A DNA stretch of 64,000 nt from Oscillatoria acuminata PCC 6304 (GCF_000317105.1 NC_019693.1:4031227-4095226); one strand, 5' to 3'; numbered from the stretch's first letter, positions 25,464 to 34,392 are shown. Notes: generated from the sequence alone by a model not told the origin. Numbers and translations are program-made.

Positions 25464-25554
25464 AAATCAGGGTTTCTTGTAGGGGCGTATTGCATACGCC
25501 CAAAAGAGGGCGTATGCAATACGCCCCTACAATCTACACACCTTGACAGGGCTA

Positions 25555-25581
25555 GGGTTTATGCATTAGCCCTGTCAAGGG
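25555..25581. repeat. Right target-site duplication and solo MITE end
   Basis: GGGTTTATGCAT (25555-25566) repeats 20308-20319. TAGCCCTGTCAAGGG follows at once (25567-25581), a single terminal repeat without a partner. It is the remnant of an earlier element or a pre-existing target resembling the MITE end. Confidence 0.82.
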
Positions 25582-25631
25582 AGTGACATGAAGAGGACTC
25601 CTGAAGCAGTCCTCTTACGAACGGTTAAGGG

Positions 25632-26417
25632 TTACCAGTCATCACGGCGACGGCGAATGGTGGTCCAATCATCACTGGAACGGGGCCTGTTGGGGGGTTC
25701 GGGGGTGGGTAATTCCTCCAGAGTCGGTTCAACGATCGCCTCTGAAGATACTGCCTCCAGTGGTTTTTCCTCCGGGGGTTTTTCCTCTGCGGGGGGTGGG
25801 GTGACAATTTGGTAGTCTGCATCGTAGGGGGAATTGCCTTTGTCACCGCCAGATTCTCGATTCTGGTCATAACTATAGGAATAGCTGGATCCCACCCAAG
25901 ACTCAGCCACGGGTTCTCGGACCACCTCGTAATTGTAGCCCTCCACTGATTCTGGAAAGGGTTGAGGATTGGGTTCATCCATGAAGTCCTCATCTTCATC
26001 AATCCAGTTTTCTTCTTCCAATTCTTGGGAGTTGGGAACAGGGATGCGACTGCCCGCTTCCCCAGTTCGGGGGAAGCGATTCGGGACATCATCCTGAATC
26101 ACTGTGGCGTTATTGCGCGACAAGGGGGGTTCGGTGCGATTTCCCCGAGGCGGTGGGACGGGTTCCAGGGGGCGTTGGGGTCGGCGGGGTCTCGGGTCGC
26201 GGGTATCCCAATAATGATAGAGTCCGAATAAAATCGCGATCGCCCAAGCTGTTACCACACCCAGGGCGATCGCTGCTAAAATCCAGACTGATAGAGGCAG
26301 GGCGATCGACCTGATGCCTAAAAACACCAAGGATAGGGATGGCGACGTATTTTGCAGAGCAAAAATTGTCAATCCCCCCAAAACAACCAACAGCAGTACA
26401 TTCCGAAATTCACGCAT
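25632..26417 (-). CDS. LapA-like (DUF1049) membrane protein
   Basis: The 261-aa protein begins MREFRNVLLLVVLGGLTIFALQN. It has two transmembrane helices (about 7-24 and 41-66), the usual lipopolysaccharide-assembly protein A domain, with NTSPSLSLVFLG between them. Residues 75-261 are a long, proline-, glutamate- and arginine-rich cytoplasmic tail of low complexity with no recognised domain. The family takes part in envelope assembly in proteobacteria; the role in cyanobacteria is unknown. The tail makes it longer than the roughly 100-aa family norm. Confidence 0.8.
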   Translation of the reverse strand: MREFRNVLLLVVLGGLTIFALQNTSPSLSLVFLGIRSIALPLSVWILAAIALGVVTAWAIAILFGLYHYWDTRDPRPRRPQRPLEPVPPPRGNRTEPPLSRNNATVIQDDVPNRFPRTGEAGSRIPVPNSQELEEENWIDEDEDFMDEPNPQPFPESVEGYNYEVVREPVAESWVGSSYSYSYDQNRESGGDKGNSPYDADYQIVTPPPAEEKPPEEKPLEAVSSEAIVEPTLEELPTPEPPNRPRSSDDWTTIRRRRDDW

Positions 26418-26524
26418 ATTTTATTTTCTGATTCATTAATCCCCGCCAGGGATGCCCACAGTTTCCCCGCTTCCTACGGACCTATTTTAGCATCCTCTAT
26501 TCCGCATTGGGCCTCCTACTGGCT

Positions 26525-27148
26525 TCAATCATGTCCTTCCCAACGTCGAATCGGTACGCAGTCAATGTCGAATTGATCCAAGGCCCGGGCGATGGTAAAA
26601 TCCACTAAATCCTCAATAGTTTGGGGTTTGTGATACCAAGCTGGAATAGCCGGGACAATTCTGGCACCCGCTTCTGCTAATGTCGTTAAATTTCGCAAAT
26701 GAATCAAACTAAAAGGTGTTTCCCGAGGCACAATCACCAGTTTTCGGCCTTCTTTGAGTTGAACATCTGCTGCCCGTTCTAATAAGCTCGAACTCAATCC
26801 TGTAGCTATTTTAGCAACCGTACTCATACTACAAGGAATGACCAACATTCCCAAGGTGCGGAACGAACCGCTGGCAATGTTTGCACCGACATCTTGCCAA
26901 GGATGACAAGTCAGTTTACCCTGAGTGACACTTCCGCCGCGATCGCGCCAAAATATCTCTTGTTGTGCGGGTTCCGCAGGCATTCTAACATTCTCTTCGG
27001 CTTGCCAAACCATATAGGTTGATTTGGATGCCACCAATTCAACGCGATAGTCTGCTTCTAACAAAAATTTAACCGTTCGCACGGCATAAATTAACCCAGA
27101 TGCGCCAGATATGCCAAGGATTAAAGGTCTATTTTTATCGTTGATAAT
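26525..27148 (-). CDS. ubiX: UbiX-like flavin prenyltransferase with probable ATT start
   Basis: The frame contains LILGISGASGLIYAVRTVKFLL, the UbiX N-terminal FMN-binding block, and later VIPCSMSTVAKIATGLSSSLLERAADV, a hallmark of the family, plus VPRETPFSLIHLRNL. UbiX prenylates FMN to make the cofactor of UbiD decarboxylases. The first GTG in frame (27082) would cut through the N-terminal block. Going upstream, no ATG, GTG or TTG occurs before AAGGAG, and the codon three bases after it is ATT at 27148. An ATT start gives 207 aa, the normal size. No UbiD gene is in the window. Confidence 0.85.
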   Translation of the reverse strand: MINDKNRPLILGISGASGLIYAVRTVKFLLEADYRVELVASKSTYMVWQAEENVRMPAEPAQQEIFWRDRGGSVTQGKLTCHPWQDVGANIASGSFRTLGMLVIPCSMSTVAKIATGLSSSLLERAADVQLKEGRKLVIVPRETPFSLIHLRNLTTLAEAGARIVPAIPAWYHKPQTIEDLVDFTIARALDQFDIDCVPIRRWEGHD

Positions 27149-27390
27149 ATTCTCCTTTTTTGATTCATTCAGGGAGGATTTAAGGATTAAAGCGGGTTAG
27201 GCCAAATGTTAGAACAAAATGGACTGGATATTATTCTATCATTCCCGGCAAAGTTTGTAAATAGACCGGGAGAGGGGTTAGCAAATCCTTTCCCGGAATC
27301 CATAAATAGCCAATCCCGCCTACAACTATTGATTTTCCAGTTAGCATTCAAAGGCTGGTTGCCTGGAGATATTTTATTTTTTTAGGGTCT

Positions 27391-27429
27391 AAAAAACTTA
27401 AAAAATTAAGCCCGCGATCAGGCGGGCTT
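27391..27429 (-). terminator. Rho-independent terminator of the RNB-domain gene
   Basis: On the minus strand AAGCCCGCC-TGAT-CGCGGGCTT (27429-27408) is followed by AATTTTTTAAGTTTTTTAG. It lies about 70 bp after the stop codon of the RNB gene. Confidence 0.8.
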
Positions 27430-27495
27430 TATCCATTTTATGTCCGAATTTTTGCTGTCGGACCCAGGGCTAATCATGAGAAGATTCAAGGGAGA

Positions 27496-29901
27496 TTAAA
27501 TATCTTCCTCGTAATCATAGTAAGTCCGTTCGCGATCGCGATATTCGGTATAGTCTTCGCCACTAGCTTCACTGCCGCCACCGACTGCCACGAGGTCGAT
27601 TTGTTGACGGTAGTAATCCACACTTTTCACTTGAACTTCGACGATATCGCCTAAGCTGTATTGCTTGCGATTTTTTCGACCGACGAGAGTTTGCAGGCGA
27701 GAACGATACTCGTACCAGTCATCTTTGAGGGATGAAACATGGACGAGTCCTTCCAGACGCAAAGGAATTCCTTCGGGTCCTTCGACTTCAATTTCCACAA
27801 AGAATCCGTAGGATTGAACGCCGGTGATTAATCCGCTGAAGGTTTCGCCAGTGCGTGCCTTCATCAGTCCGGCTTTTTTGAGTCCTTGGAGGTCCGCTTC
27901 GGCTTCTTGGGTGAGCTTTTCGCGATCGCTCAGGTGACCCACTATCGAGGCGAAATGACTTTCAAATTCGCTGTGAGTGGTCGGAGGCAAAACGTTCCAA
28001 GAGATTTCGCCGTGACTGTGACTGCTGTGCAAATCGACGTACTCTTTAGACCGCGCTGATTTGCGATCGCGTCCTTCTTCAAAGACGGTTTTCAACAAGC
28101 GTTGTACCAACAAGTCGGCATATCGCTGCACGGGGGAACAAAAGTGAGTGTAGCCCGTGTTTAAAGCCAATCCAAAGTGAGAGCCAGCGTTGGTGCTATA
28201 ACTAGCCGGTTTCAAGGTATCTTCCAGGAGATAAGTGAGAACTCGCTCGCACCCAGAGGCGGCAAAGACCTCAGTAAAGTCCTGGAAGTCAATAGGAGTC
28301 ACTTCTTCCGGGTCATCAAGTAGGACTTCTACTCCCATATTGCTGGCAAGTTTGATGAGCTCATCCACTTGTTCGAGGTCGGGAGCAGCTTGTATGCGGT
28401 AAATTCCGGGAACTCCCAATTGCTGTAAGTGAGTAGCAACCATTTGGTTCGCCAAAATCGTAAATTCACATAGCATCCCTTGGGCGGTAATGTGAGAAGA
28501 GAGAGAAATCGCTCCTTCTGCGCCTTCATCGTTATAAACCGAGGGACAAATCCCATATTGGTTGGGCGGCAGATTCAGGTCAAATCCCCCGCGATCGCGC
28601 CGCCAGTTTTGCATGGCATAGCTCAATTGGAACATTTTTTCCAAAGTTTGAGCGATCGCAGCGGGTAAAGGGTCAGGTGCTTCCAGGGATTTTTGACGTT
28701 CTCGATACTCCACCCACCAGGCGGGGATAAGTTCTGGATCAAGATGTTTTTCCTGCAATTTATCCAGAATCGGTTGCGCTTGGCGATCGCTCACTTGATA
28801 ATCAACCTTGATGACACTGGGTTTAATTTCAAAATCCACCACCCCATCATCATCTAAAATGACTAACACCGAAACCGCGAGGCGGTCTTCCCCAGTTAGC
28901 AAAGAACAGGAATCCAAAGCCAACTGTTCGGGAATAATCGGCAATACCATATCCCCCAGATGTGCCGAAACCGATCGCCTGCGCGCTTCGCGGTCCAAAG
29001 CCGTATCTGGCTTGACATAGTGGGCAACATCTGATACGTGAATTCCCAGACGCCACTCGCCACTTTTGAGAGTTTCCAGACTAAACGCTTGTTCCACCGT
29101 CGGAATGGAACTGCGGAGTCTGGATGCGGGCATCAAAGCAATCGTTTGGAGACTGCGAAGGTCTAAGCGCCCTTTAATCTCAGTCTTTCGTAGAGGTTTG
29201 GGTAAATCGGCGATCGCATCGAGAACGACTTGGGGGAAAGCACGAGGCAAGTCATGCTTACAGCAAACAATATCCAGATCATTAGCATCTTCTGCATCGG
29301 ATCCCAGGATTTGTGCGACGCGCCCGAGGGGGGGATTGCTGCCGAGAGCATAACGCAACACTTCGACATGAACCAGATGTTCGACCGCATCGACGAGGGA
29401 CACCCCATTTTGTTTAAGGTCGAGTTCAAATAACAAGCGATCGTCTAAAGGAACCGCTAAATAGCGATTGCCCGTTTGCTTGACTCTCGCGAGTACCGAC
29501 GGGTTGGCACGTTCTAGGATTAACTTTACCTCGCCTTCAGGAGAACGGCGACGAGAGCCTTCTTTAATGATATTCACCAACACGCGATCGCCATTCCAAG
29601 CATTACTCAAATGGCATTCGCGGATGTAAATATCCTCAGTCCCCTCCGTATCCTGAATCGCAAAGCAAAACCCCTTGCTAGAGCAGCGCAGTTTTGCTTC
29701 TACGAGACTTTCTTCCCAAACCCGCCGATATCGACCTTTTTCCTTGACAAGCACGCCGATTTTTTCCAACGCATCGAGCGCAATTTGTAAGTAGCGCGTG
29801 CTTTTTTCATCCTGACACCCCAGTTTCTTCTCCAAGATCTTGGGAGCGACCGATTTATCATCGGTAAAATTTGCCAGTAGTGTAGCGATTGAAAAGTCCA
29901 T
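27496..29901 (-). CDS. RNB-domain (RNase II/R family) protein without the usual catalytic aspartates
   Basis: The 801-aa protein has N-terminal winged-helix and cold-shock-like parts, a central RNB domain and a C-terminal S1 domain (GETFSGLITGVQSYGFFVEI, about residues 680-775). It shows the downstream RNB landmarks GEWRLGIHVSDVAHYV (281-296), LDREARRRS and HFCSPVQRYADLLVQR. However, the motif that normally supplies four Mg-binding Asp (TID...DARDxDDAV) is replaced at about 250-275 by TIALMPASRLRSSIPTVEQAF. It may resemble cyanobacterial Zam proteins, an RNB group linked to acetazolamide resistance. It is either a non-nucleolytic RNA-binding homologue or a nuclease with altered chemistry. A terminator follows. 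Confidence 0.85.
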   Translation of the reverse strand: MDFSIATLLANFTDDKSVAPKILEKKLGCQDEKSTRYLQIALDALEKIGVLVKEKGRYRRVWEESLVEAKLRCSSKGFCFAIQDTEGTEDIYIRECHLSNAWNGDRVLVNIIKEGSRRRSPEGEVKLILERANPSVLARVKQTGNRYLAVPLDDRLLFELDLKQNGVSLVDAVEHLVHVEVLRYALGSNPPLGRVAQILGSDAEDANDLDIVCCKHDLPRAFPQVVLDAIADLPKPLRKTEIKGRLDLRSLQTIALMPASRLRSSIPTVEQAFSLETLKSGEWRLGIHVSDVAHYVKPDTALDREARRRSVSAHLGDMVLPIIPEQLALDSCSLLTGEDRLAVSVLVILDDDGVVDFEIKPSVIKVDYQVSDRQAQPILDKLQEKHLDPELIPAWWVEYRERQKSLEAPDPLPAAIAQTLEKMFQLSYAMQNWRRDRGGFDLNLPPNQYGICPSVYNDEGAEGAISLSSHITAQGMLCEFTILANQMVATHLQQLGVPGIYRIQAAPDLEQVDELIKLASNMGVEVLLDDPEEVTPIDFQDFTEVFAASGCERVLTYLLEDTLKPASYSTNAGSHFGLALNTGYTHFCSPVQRYADLLVQRLLKTVFEEGRDRKSARSKEYVDLHSSHSHGEISWNVLPPTTHSEFESHFASIVGHLSDREKLTQEAEADLQGLKKAGLMKARTGETFSGLITGVQSYGFFVEIEVEGPEGIPLRLEGLVHVSSLKDDWYEYRSRLQTLVGRKNRKQYSLGDIVEVQVKSVDYYRQQIDLVAVGGGSEASGEDYTEYRDRERTYYDYEEDI

Positions 29902-30855
29902 TCAGAGATCGATCCTTCTTTTATCCATTCGGTTCTCTTTCCAGGCATCAAATGTCTGGTGTTGCTGCTTGTTCTCAATCAAGTCGAGCCTCAAAGGTGA
30001 CGCAAATGACGAATATCCCCTTATTGAACTCGTTTGACTTGCTTCAAGCTATAGTGATGCCAACGTTCAAGCCAAAACAGTTGCATCGCGTCAATCCCCT
30101 GTCAATTTTCAACGGAGGTCGTGATCGTATCATACTCCCCGATCGACCCATCCGAATCAGAACTGACAGACTCGGAAAGCGACGCGCATAGGGCGACTTT
30201 TTCAGCATCAGTGTCAAGTTTCCCCGCAATCAGAGCCAACAGTTGGCCAATGCTGGGGTCACTTACGGACTCCTTACACAGAAAAACAGGAGGGTTGACC
30301 CACGCGAAATGCATCGGGGGCGATCGCGCTTACATCCCTAAAGACAATCAAGAACAGATACCAGATGCCGGGGGAGACTCGCCGGTGATTCATTAACCCA
30401 ATCTATCCCAGGGACATCAGCCAAAGCGAAGGGGCAGTTGTTAGGTGTAGAACCCCCTCAAACTGGCTCGCCATGCCTGGGGATTGAATAGAGTTAGGAT
30501 CTAAAGACACTGAAAAACTCTAACGAGTTGCTGCCGTATCTGTTAGATATCCCACTCCTAAAAACGAGCTCTTGCTTGTTCTAGCGGCATGGTTTCTGGC
30601 TTTTCTCCCTAGGCAATTGATCGGTGCCCTCTTCGTCGCTCGCTCGCGATCAATCGCGAGGGCTTGACTCAAAGGCGGCGGGTTTTGCCCTAGGGTCTTT
30701 CACAAGTGACCTGTTTTCTGGCATTGTAGCATTGAATGGCAGTGAACTTTCCCGAACTCAATTTCCCTCATTAAAATGTCAAGTATCCCCGTAAAATTCC
30801 CCAGACACAATCTGCTCCCTTAAAATGTTAAGCATTGATACTACCCTCACCCATC
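29902..30855. other. Long intergenic region between the RNB gene and the 283-aa gene
   Basis: No convincing gene was found. Two overlapping opposite frames at 30102-30314 (minus, 70 codons) and 30121-30396 (plus, 91 codons) compete. The minus one includes an alpha-helical IGQLLALIAGKLDTDAEKVA stretch that looks protein-like, but no family is recognised. Around 30622-30665 the sequence has nested GCGATC/CGATCGCGAGGG palindromes. Promoters of the two divergent genes should lie here. Confidence 0.4.
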
Positions 30856-31704
30856 ATGTTGATTGAATTTCGCTCTCGCTATCCAACCGCCAGCTTAATT
30901 TCTGAATTACTCACCGTTCATCAAGGACTCTATGTGGTGCGGACCTTGGTCCAAATGGATGGGGTAACTCTCGCCACGGGGATGGCGGCTGAACCGACTA
31001 TCGAACAAGCTGAAGATCGCGCCCGAGTTCGGGCGATCGCTGTTTTAGGGACATCAGTCTCTGTATCTGAAGCTACCCCCTCGCGCAACTTATCAGAGTC
31101 TGCCGTAACTACACCCGCATCGGCTCCCGCTTTTAATACGCTACATTTGGGACAAGGCAAAACCCGTGCTAGGCCCACTTCAACCCCCATGAGTTCCCCC
31201 GGGTTCCCCGAATCTCAACTCGCGACTCCCCCGGAAACAGCCCCCGCATTCCCAGAGGTGGAAAAGTCAAGTCCGAGTCCGGATCAATGGCTATCGGGCG
31301 GGGGATATTCGCCGAGTCCTTCTACCCAGAGCGAATTCGCACCTCAGAGTTTACCCGAAACCTCTGGGTTTCCAGATAGTCCCACTCGGACCGATGCTGA
31401 TCCGTTCTCTGAGTACAAATCCCCGGATGAACCCAAGTCGGGTCTCCCAACTGAGTATGGTGTCCCCAGTTCCAATTCCCCAGCTTCCGCAGAGACCCAC
31501 CCTACCGCCACTCAATCGGGTTCAGTGGATTTATCTGATGCGATCGCCCAAACCACCATTGAGATCAAACGCTTAGGCTGGACCAACGACCAAGGGCGCA
31601 ACCATCTGAAACAGACCTATGGGGTCCCCTCCCGTTCTCTCCTCTCGGAAGACCAATTACTAGACTTCTTAACCTATCTCAAAAACCAGCCCAGCCCTTC
31701 TTAG
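30856..31704 (+). CDS. Conserved cyanobacterial protein, unknown function (283 aa)
   Basis: The start at ATG 30856 (MLIEFRSRYPTASLISELLTVHQG) is preferred over the TTG at 30835. Residues 1-72 form a compact alpha/beta region (YVVRTLVQMDGVTLATGMAAEPTIEQAEDRARVRAIAVLG) that recalls Rad52-type annealing or double-stranded-RNA-binding folds. This is resemblance only. A Pro/Ser-rich linker of about 150 residues follows. The last 55 residues (IKRLGWTNDQGRNHLKQTYGVPSRSLLSEDQLLDFLTYL) form a second helical domain typical of cyanobacterial proteins. A role in DNA repair is a guess. A MITE abuts the stop codon. Confidence 0.7.
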   Translation: MLIEFRSRYPTASLISELLTVHQGLYVVRTLVQMDGVTLATGMAAEPTIEQAEDRARVRAIAVLGTSVSVSEATPSRNLSESAVTTPASAPAFNTLHLGQGKTRARPTSTPMSSPGFPESQLATPPETAPAFPEVEKSSPSPDQWLSGGGYSPSPSTQSEFAPQSLPETSGFPDSPTRTDADPFSEYKSPDEPKSGLPTEYGVPSSNSPASAETHPTATQSGSVDLSDAIAQTTIEIKRLGWTNDQGRNHLKQTYGVPSRSLLSEDQLLDFLTYLKNQPSPS

Positions 31705-31858
31705 GGAACTCCAAAAATAAAACCTCCAAAACGTTCGTTCGTAGTAGCCCCGTCAATGTAGGGGCGCAATGCTTGCGCCCCAAGGGCGCAAGCATTGCGC
31801 CCCTACACTTCTTTCAGTTGAATGGTTGGATGATTTATATTTTGCAATCCCTAAGGGG
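31705..31858 (+). repeat. MITE-like element, family D, copy 1
   Basis: It begins GGAACTCCAAAAATAAAACC one base after the stop codon and ends TTTGCAATCCCTAAGGGG. The central palindrome is TGTAGGGGCGCAATGCTTGC...GCAAGCATTGCGCCCCTACA. The complete element recurs in inverted orientation at 37751-37922, including ACGTTCGTTCG and CTTTCAGTTGAA arms. Confidence 0.82.
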
Positions 31859-31939
31859 ATTGTAGCCGCAAAATTGTCGAATTACCTCGGTTCAAACCTT
31901 CGATAAACCGCTACCCCAACGCTACAATGCCCCCCTTTA

Positions 31940-31964
31940 GCTCCCACCTTTGAACGGTGGGAGC
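31940..31964. terminator. Hairpin downstream of clpP (weak)
   Basis: GCTCCCACC-TTTGAAC-GGTGGGAGC forms a perfect stem between the convergent genes. A run of T is not placed well on either strand, so termination is uncertain. A second hairpin (GGGTTCC...GGGAACCC, 31980-32028) lies closer to clpP. Confidence 0.4.
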
Positions 31965-32038
31965 CCAAAAAATTAAGGTTGGGTTCCAGGGGTAGCCAGA
32001 GGTATCAAAGTCTGTTCACCCGGGAACCCAACCGGAAT

Positions 32039-32644
32039 TTAACTCACTGCTACCGGACGGCTGGCAGAGGGACGGCGATCGATGACCAAATCAATGAGTC
32101 CGTAGTCCACCGACTCTTTGGCGGACATGAAAAAGTCCCGTTCCGTATCTTGTTCAATCCGCTCAAGGGGTTGACCTGTATGCTCTGAGAGCAAAGTATT
32201 CAGGCGTTTTTTGTGATACAGAATTTCTTTGGCTTGGATTTCAATATCCGTCGCCTGCCCTTGAGCGCCCCCGAGGGGTTGATGAATCATGATCCGAGAA
32301 TGGGGTAAGCTCATTCGCTTGCCTTTGGCACCGGCACTTAATAAGAAAGCACCCATGCTGGCGGCTAATCCCAGACAAATGGTAGAAACATCGGGGCGGA
32401 TGTGGTTCATGGTGTCGAAAATTCCCATGCCTGCCGTCACCGATCCACCGGGGGAGTTGATATAGAGGTAGATATCTTTTTCGGCGTCTTCGGCTTCTAG
32501 GAACAGCAACTGGGCAACAATCAGGTTCGCTAGGTCTGCGTCCACCTGTTGTCCCAAAAAGACGATGCGATCGCGCAGAAGGCGAGAATAGATATCAAAG
32601 GCGCGTTCACCACGCCCAGATTGTTCGATTACGGTAGGGATCAT
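32039..32644 (-). CDS. clpP: ATP-dependent Clp protease proteolytic subunit
   Basis: The 201-aa serine peptidase assembles as a barrel with a ClpX or ClpC ATPase and degrades unfolded or tagged proteins in the cytoplasm. The catalytic triad is visible: Ser96 (GLAASMGAF), His121 (RIMIHQP) and Asp170 (TERDFF). The segment [19 protein letters not shown] is the canonical substrate strand. The size is normal. No clpX follows, so this is one of the several clpP paralogues that cyanobacteria carry. It lies convergent with the 283-aa gene. Confidence 0.96.
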   Translation of the reverse strand: MIPTVIEQSGRGERAFDIYSRLLRDRIVFLGQQVDADLANLIVAQLLFLEAEDAEKDIYLYINSPGGSVTAGMGIFDTMNHIRPDVSTICLGLAASMGAFLLSAGAKGKRMSLPHSRIMIHQPLGGAQGQATDIEIQAKEILYHKKRLNTLLSEHTGQPLERIEQDTERDFFMSAKESVDYGLIDLVIDRRPSASRPVAVS

Positions 32645-33237
32645 CTAGCTTGCCTGTTTACGTTACGTTTCTTAAATTTTACCTAAATCAGCAAGCATCC
32701 TCCCAGGTTGTCTGGATGTTTCTCTCCCGGCCCTGGTTTCAAGCCTTCTGATTAAGGGTTCTGATCACTCCAGTTGATGTATCGAGCAGATGAGGCAGTC
32801 CCTCAGACCCTTAACCTAAATATGGAAAATTGGGCAAACCGTTCGGTTAGCCCTCCTGACTCTATTTGAGCAGTTCATGCTCATTCTACTGATTAATTTT
32901 TTAGTTCCAACGAGCACCACACTCCGACCGGATAGTACCTTGATCAGGTACGGTTTTCTTTATGGACCCGATCGCCTTCCATCGGGTTTGATGGCGATCG
33001 CTCCATGAACCGGATCAGCTTTCAAACGCTGTCCTGAGTTCTGTGTTGAGGAATGGGAATGACTGGAAAAATGGCAGGATGCACCCTGAAATAAATTCCT
33101 GAGTTGCGCTGAACGATGAGCGCGAACCCGATAGACTATAGGGACTTTTGGCTTCAAACTTGCTTCGGTTCGGGTCTGTGTCGATCTTGACCGGGGAACG
33201 ATCAGCACGATCGTCAATTGGGCGATCGGTTGAGTTC
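32645..33237. other. Intergenic region between clpP and patX
   Basis: No gene was recognised. It contains the palindrome GTACCTTGATCAGGTAC at 32936-32952 followed on the plus strand by GGTTTTCTTT, a terminator shape without an assigned upstream transcript. It also has a HIP1-type hairpin CGATCGCC...GGCGATCG (32969-33001). A plus-strand small RNA ending near 32961 is possible. Confidence 0.4.
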
Positions 33238-33414
33238 TTATCGTCCACTTCCCCGATGATCGGGTTCGGTTCCACGAGAGACATCAGCGCTGGCAATTTG
33301 GGCATTTGCATCGGATTTATTTTCTTTTGAAGTAAGATATTCGATGCCGGAAAAGTTGGCATTCATCCCTAAAAAGAGCAGGCCAGATAACACCAAGCAT
33401 TTGTAGATGCTCAT
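33238..33414 (-). CDS. patX: PatX-like RGSGR-peptide precursor
   Basis: The 58-aa protein starts at ATG 33414, preceded by AAAAAAGGAAATTATCT, a good ribosome-binding site. An N-terminal signal-like hydrophobic helix (YKCLVLSGLLFLGMNA) leads into a short polar stretch, and the protein ends DHRGSGR at its stop codon. PatX proteins of filamentous cyanobacteria have this layout: export signal, short linker, and C-terminal RG(S/T)GR peptide that inhibits the regulator HetR. Its presence suggests a filamentous host with HetR even without heterocysts. The pentapeptide was checked codon by codon on the minus strand. A second RGT occurs nine residues earlier. The longer frame starting at 33468 is less likely. 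Confidence 0.87.
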   Translation of the reverse strand: MSIYKCLVLSGLLFLGMNANFSGIEYLTSKENKSDANAQIASADVSRGTEPDHRGSGR

Positions 33415-34392
33415 AGATAATTTCCTTTTTTGACTGTTATTTCTTTCTACGGAATATCTACAAAACATCCGGCTATTTTTTTAAATTATTTGGGGTGAAA
33501 CCCTCTCGGGTCTAAAGCTCCAAGATCCGGAACATTTTAAAATCAAACTCGTCTAATTCTTTACTGTTCAATCTTTCTAGCTCAAATTTAGCCCCAATCC
33601 GCTAGGCTGATAATCTCGGTATCCAAAGTTTGTAAAGATAGATACGAAACGGCCTCAGTTCCTCATTGGGGTACAGAAATATTCCTTGGGGGATTAAAAA
33701 ACCAAGTGGCCGCCACCCAATCCGATGGGAGTCGGTTCTAAAGTTGCTTCTCTCCCCACATCCACTCCCTCTCGTTTATTTTTAGAAACAGGATTTCTTA
33801 ATAGGAAGAAAATTTAACTTTTAAAGATTATCAAAGCCCGAATTTTCCGAAGGTTTGTTTAAAACAGTTGAATATCTACACCAACTTCTAAATCTACACA
33901 ATGTGAGATGGTAAAAAATAAATAAATAAACTAAGCTAGACAAAGGCGATCGCTCTCGGGAGAGTCTAGGATTAAAAATGAGGGTTTGGTCCTATGAGCC
34001 TTCGAGTTTCCGGCTGTAGAAATTCGGTAAATTCTGCACTCTAACCGAGGTAACGCTGCTGCTAAACAACACAGACTCGAAATTCCTCCATCCGGATAAA
34101 AATCAGGTAGGGGATTAGAAACCCTTGGAGTTTCAATTGGGTTAAAGACCAATCCTGGAGACGAGTCGGCAAAGGAAAGTTGAACAAAGACCCAACCCAT
34201 AATCAGTAGACGGTGGGCAACCAACCCAGGATCCCTATCCTTTGCGGTGGGGACCCTCTCGGGAAAAAATGGCAGAGAATTTTCCCAGTCCCCTATCGCC
34301 GGTCCCCTATTCCAGAGAAAGTCTGTATCAATTCATGCAGCATAGTGTCAAATGAAGCGTTAGCATGAGATAATTTATCACCAAATTCAGGT
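33415..34392. other. Long intergenic region upstream of patX and the M16 genes
   Basis: A 97-codon minus frame (33931-34224) lacks a recognisable family, and its composition is not convincing. Much of 33470-33900 is AT-rich. The patX promoter should lie within the first few hundred bases, but no consensus element is obvious. HIP1 sites are sparse compared with coding regions. Confidence 0.4.

Larger units (their letters stand above)
20320..25554. mobile_element. MITE locus B (189 bp) carrying two group II introns in tandem
   Basis: The termini are TAGCCCTGTCAAGGTG (20320-20335) and CACCTTGACAGGGCTA (25539-25554), flanked by a 12-bp direct repeat. Subtracting introns of 2522 and 2524 bp leaves 189 bp, the same as locus A. 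Intron copy 2 fills site 1 and copy 3 fills site 2. The 65 bp between them (22875-22939) are the MITE's own internal sequence. It is oriented opposite to locus A. A lone TAGCCCTGTCAAGGG follows the right duplication at 25567, so the element apparently entered next to an older MITE end. Confidence 0.9.

Noticed and set aside
33015-33362. 115-codon minus-strand frame overlapping patX
   Set aside because: It lacks a family and a ribosome-binding site, while the overlapping 58-codon frame has both and ends in RGSGR.
33931-34224. 97-codon minus-strand frame
   Set aside because: No family, no convincing ribosome-binding site, and odd composition in an otherwise gene-free stretch.
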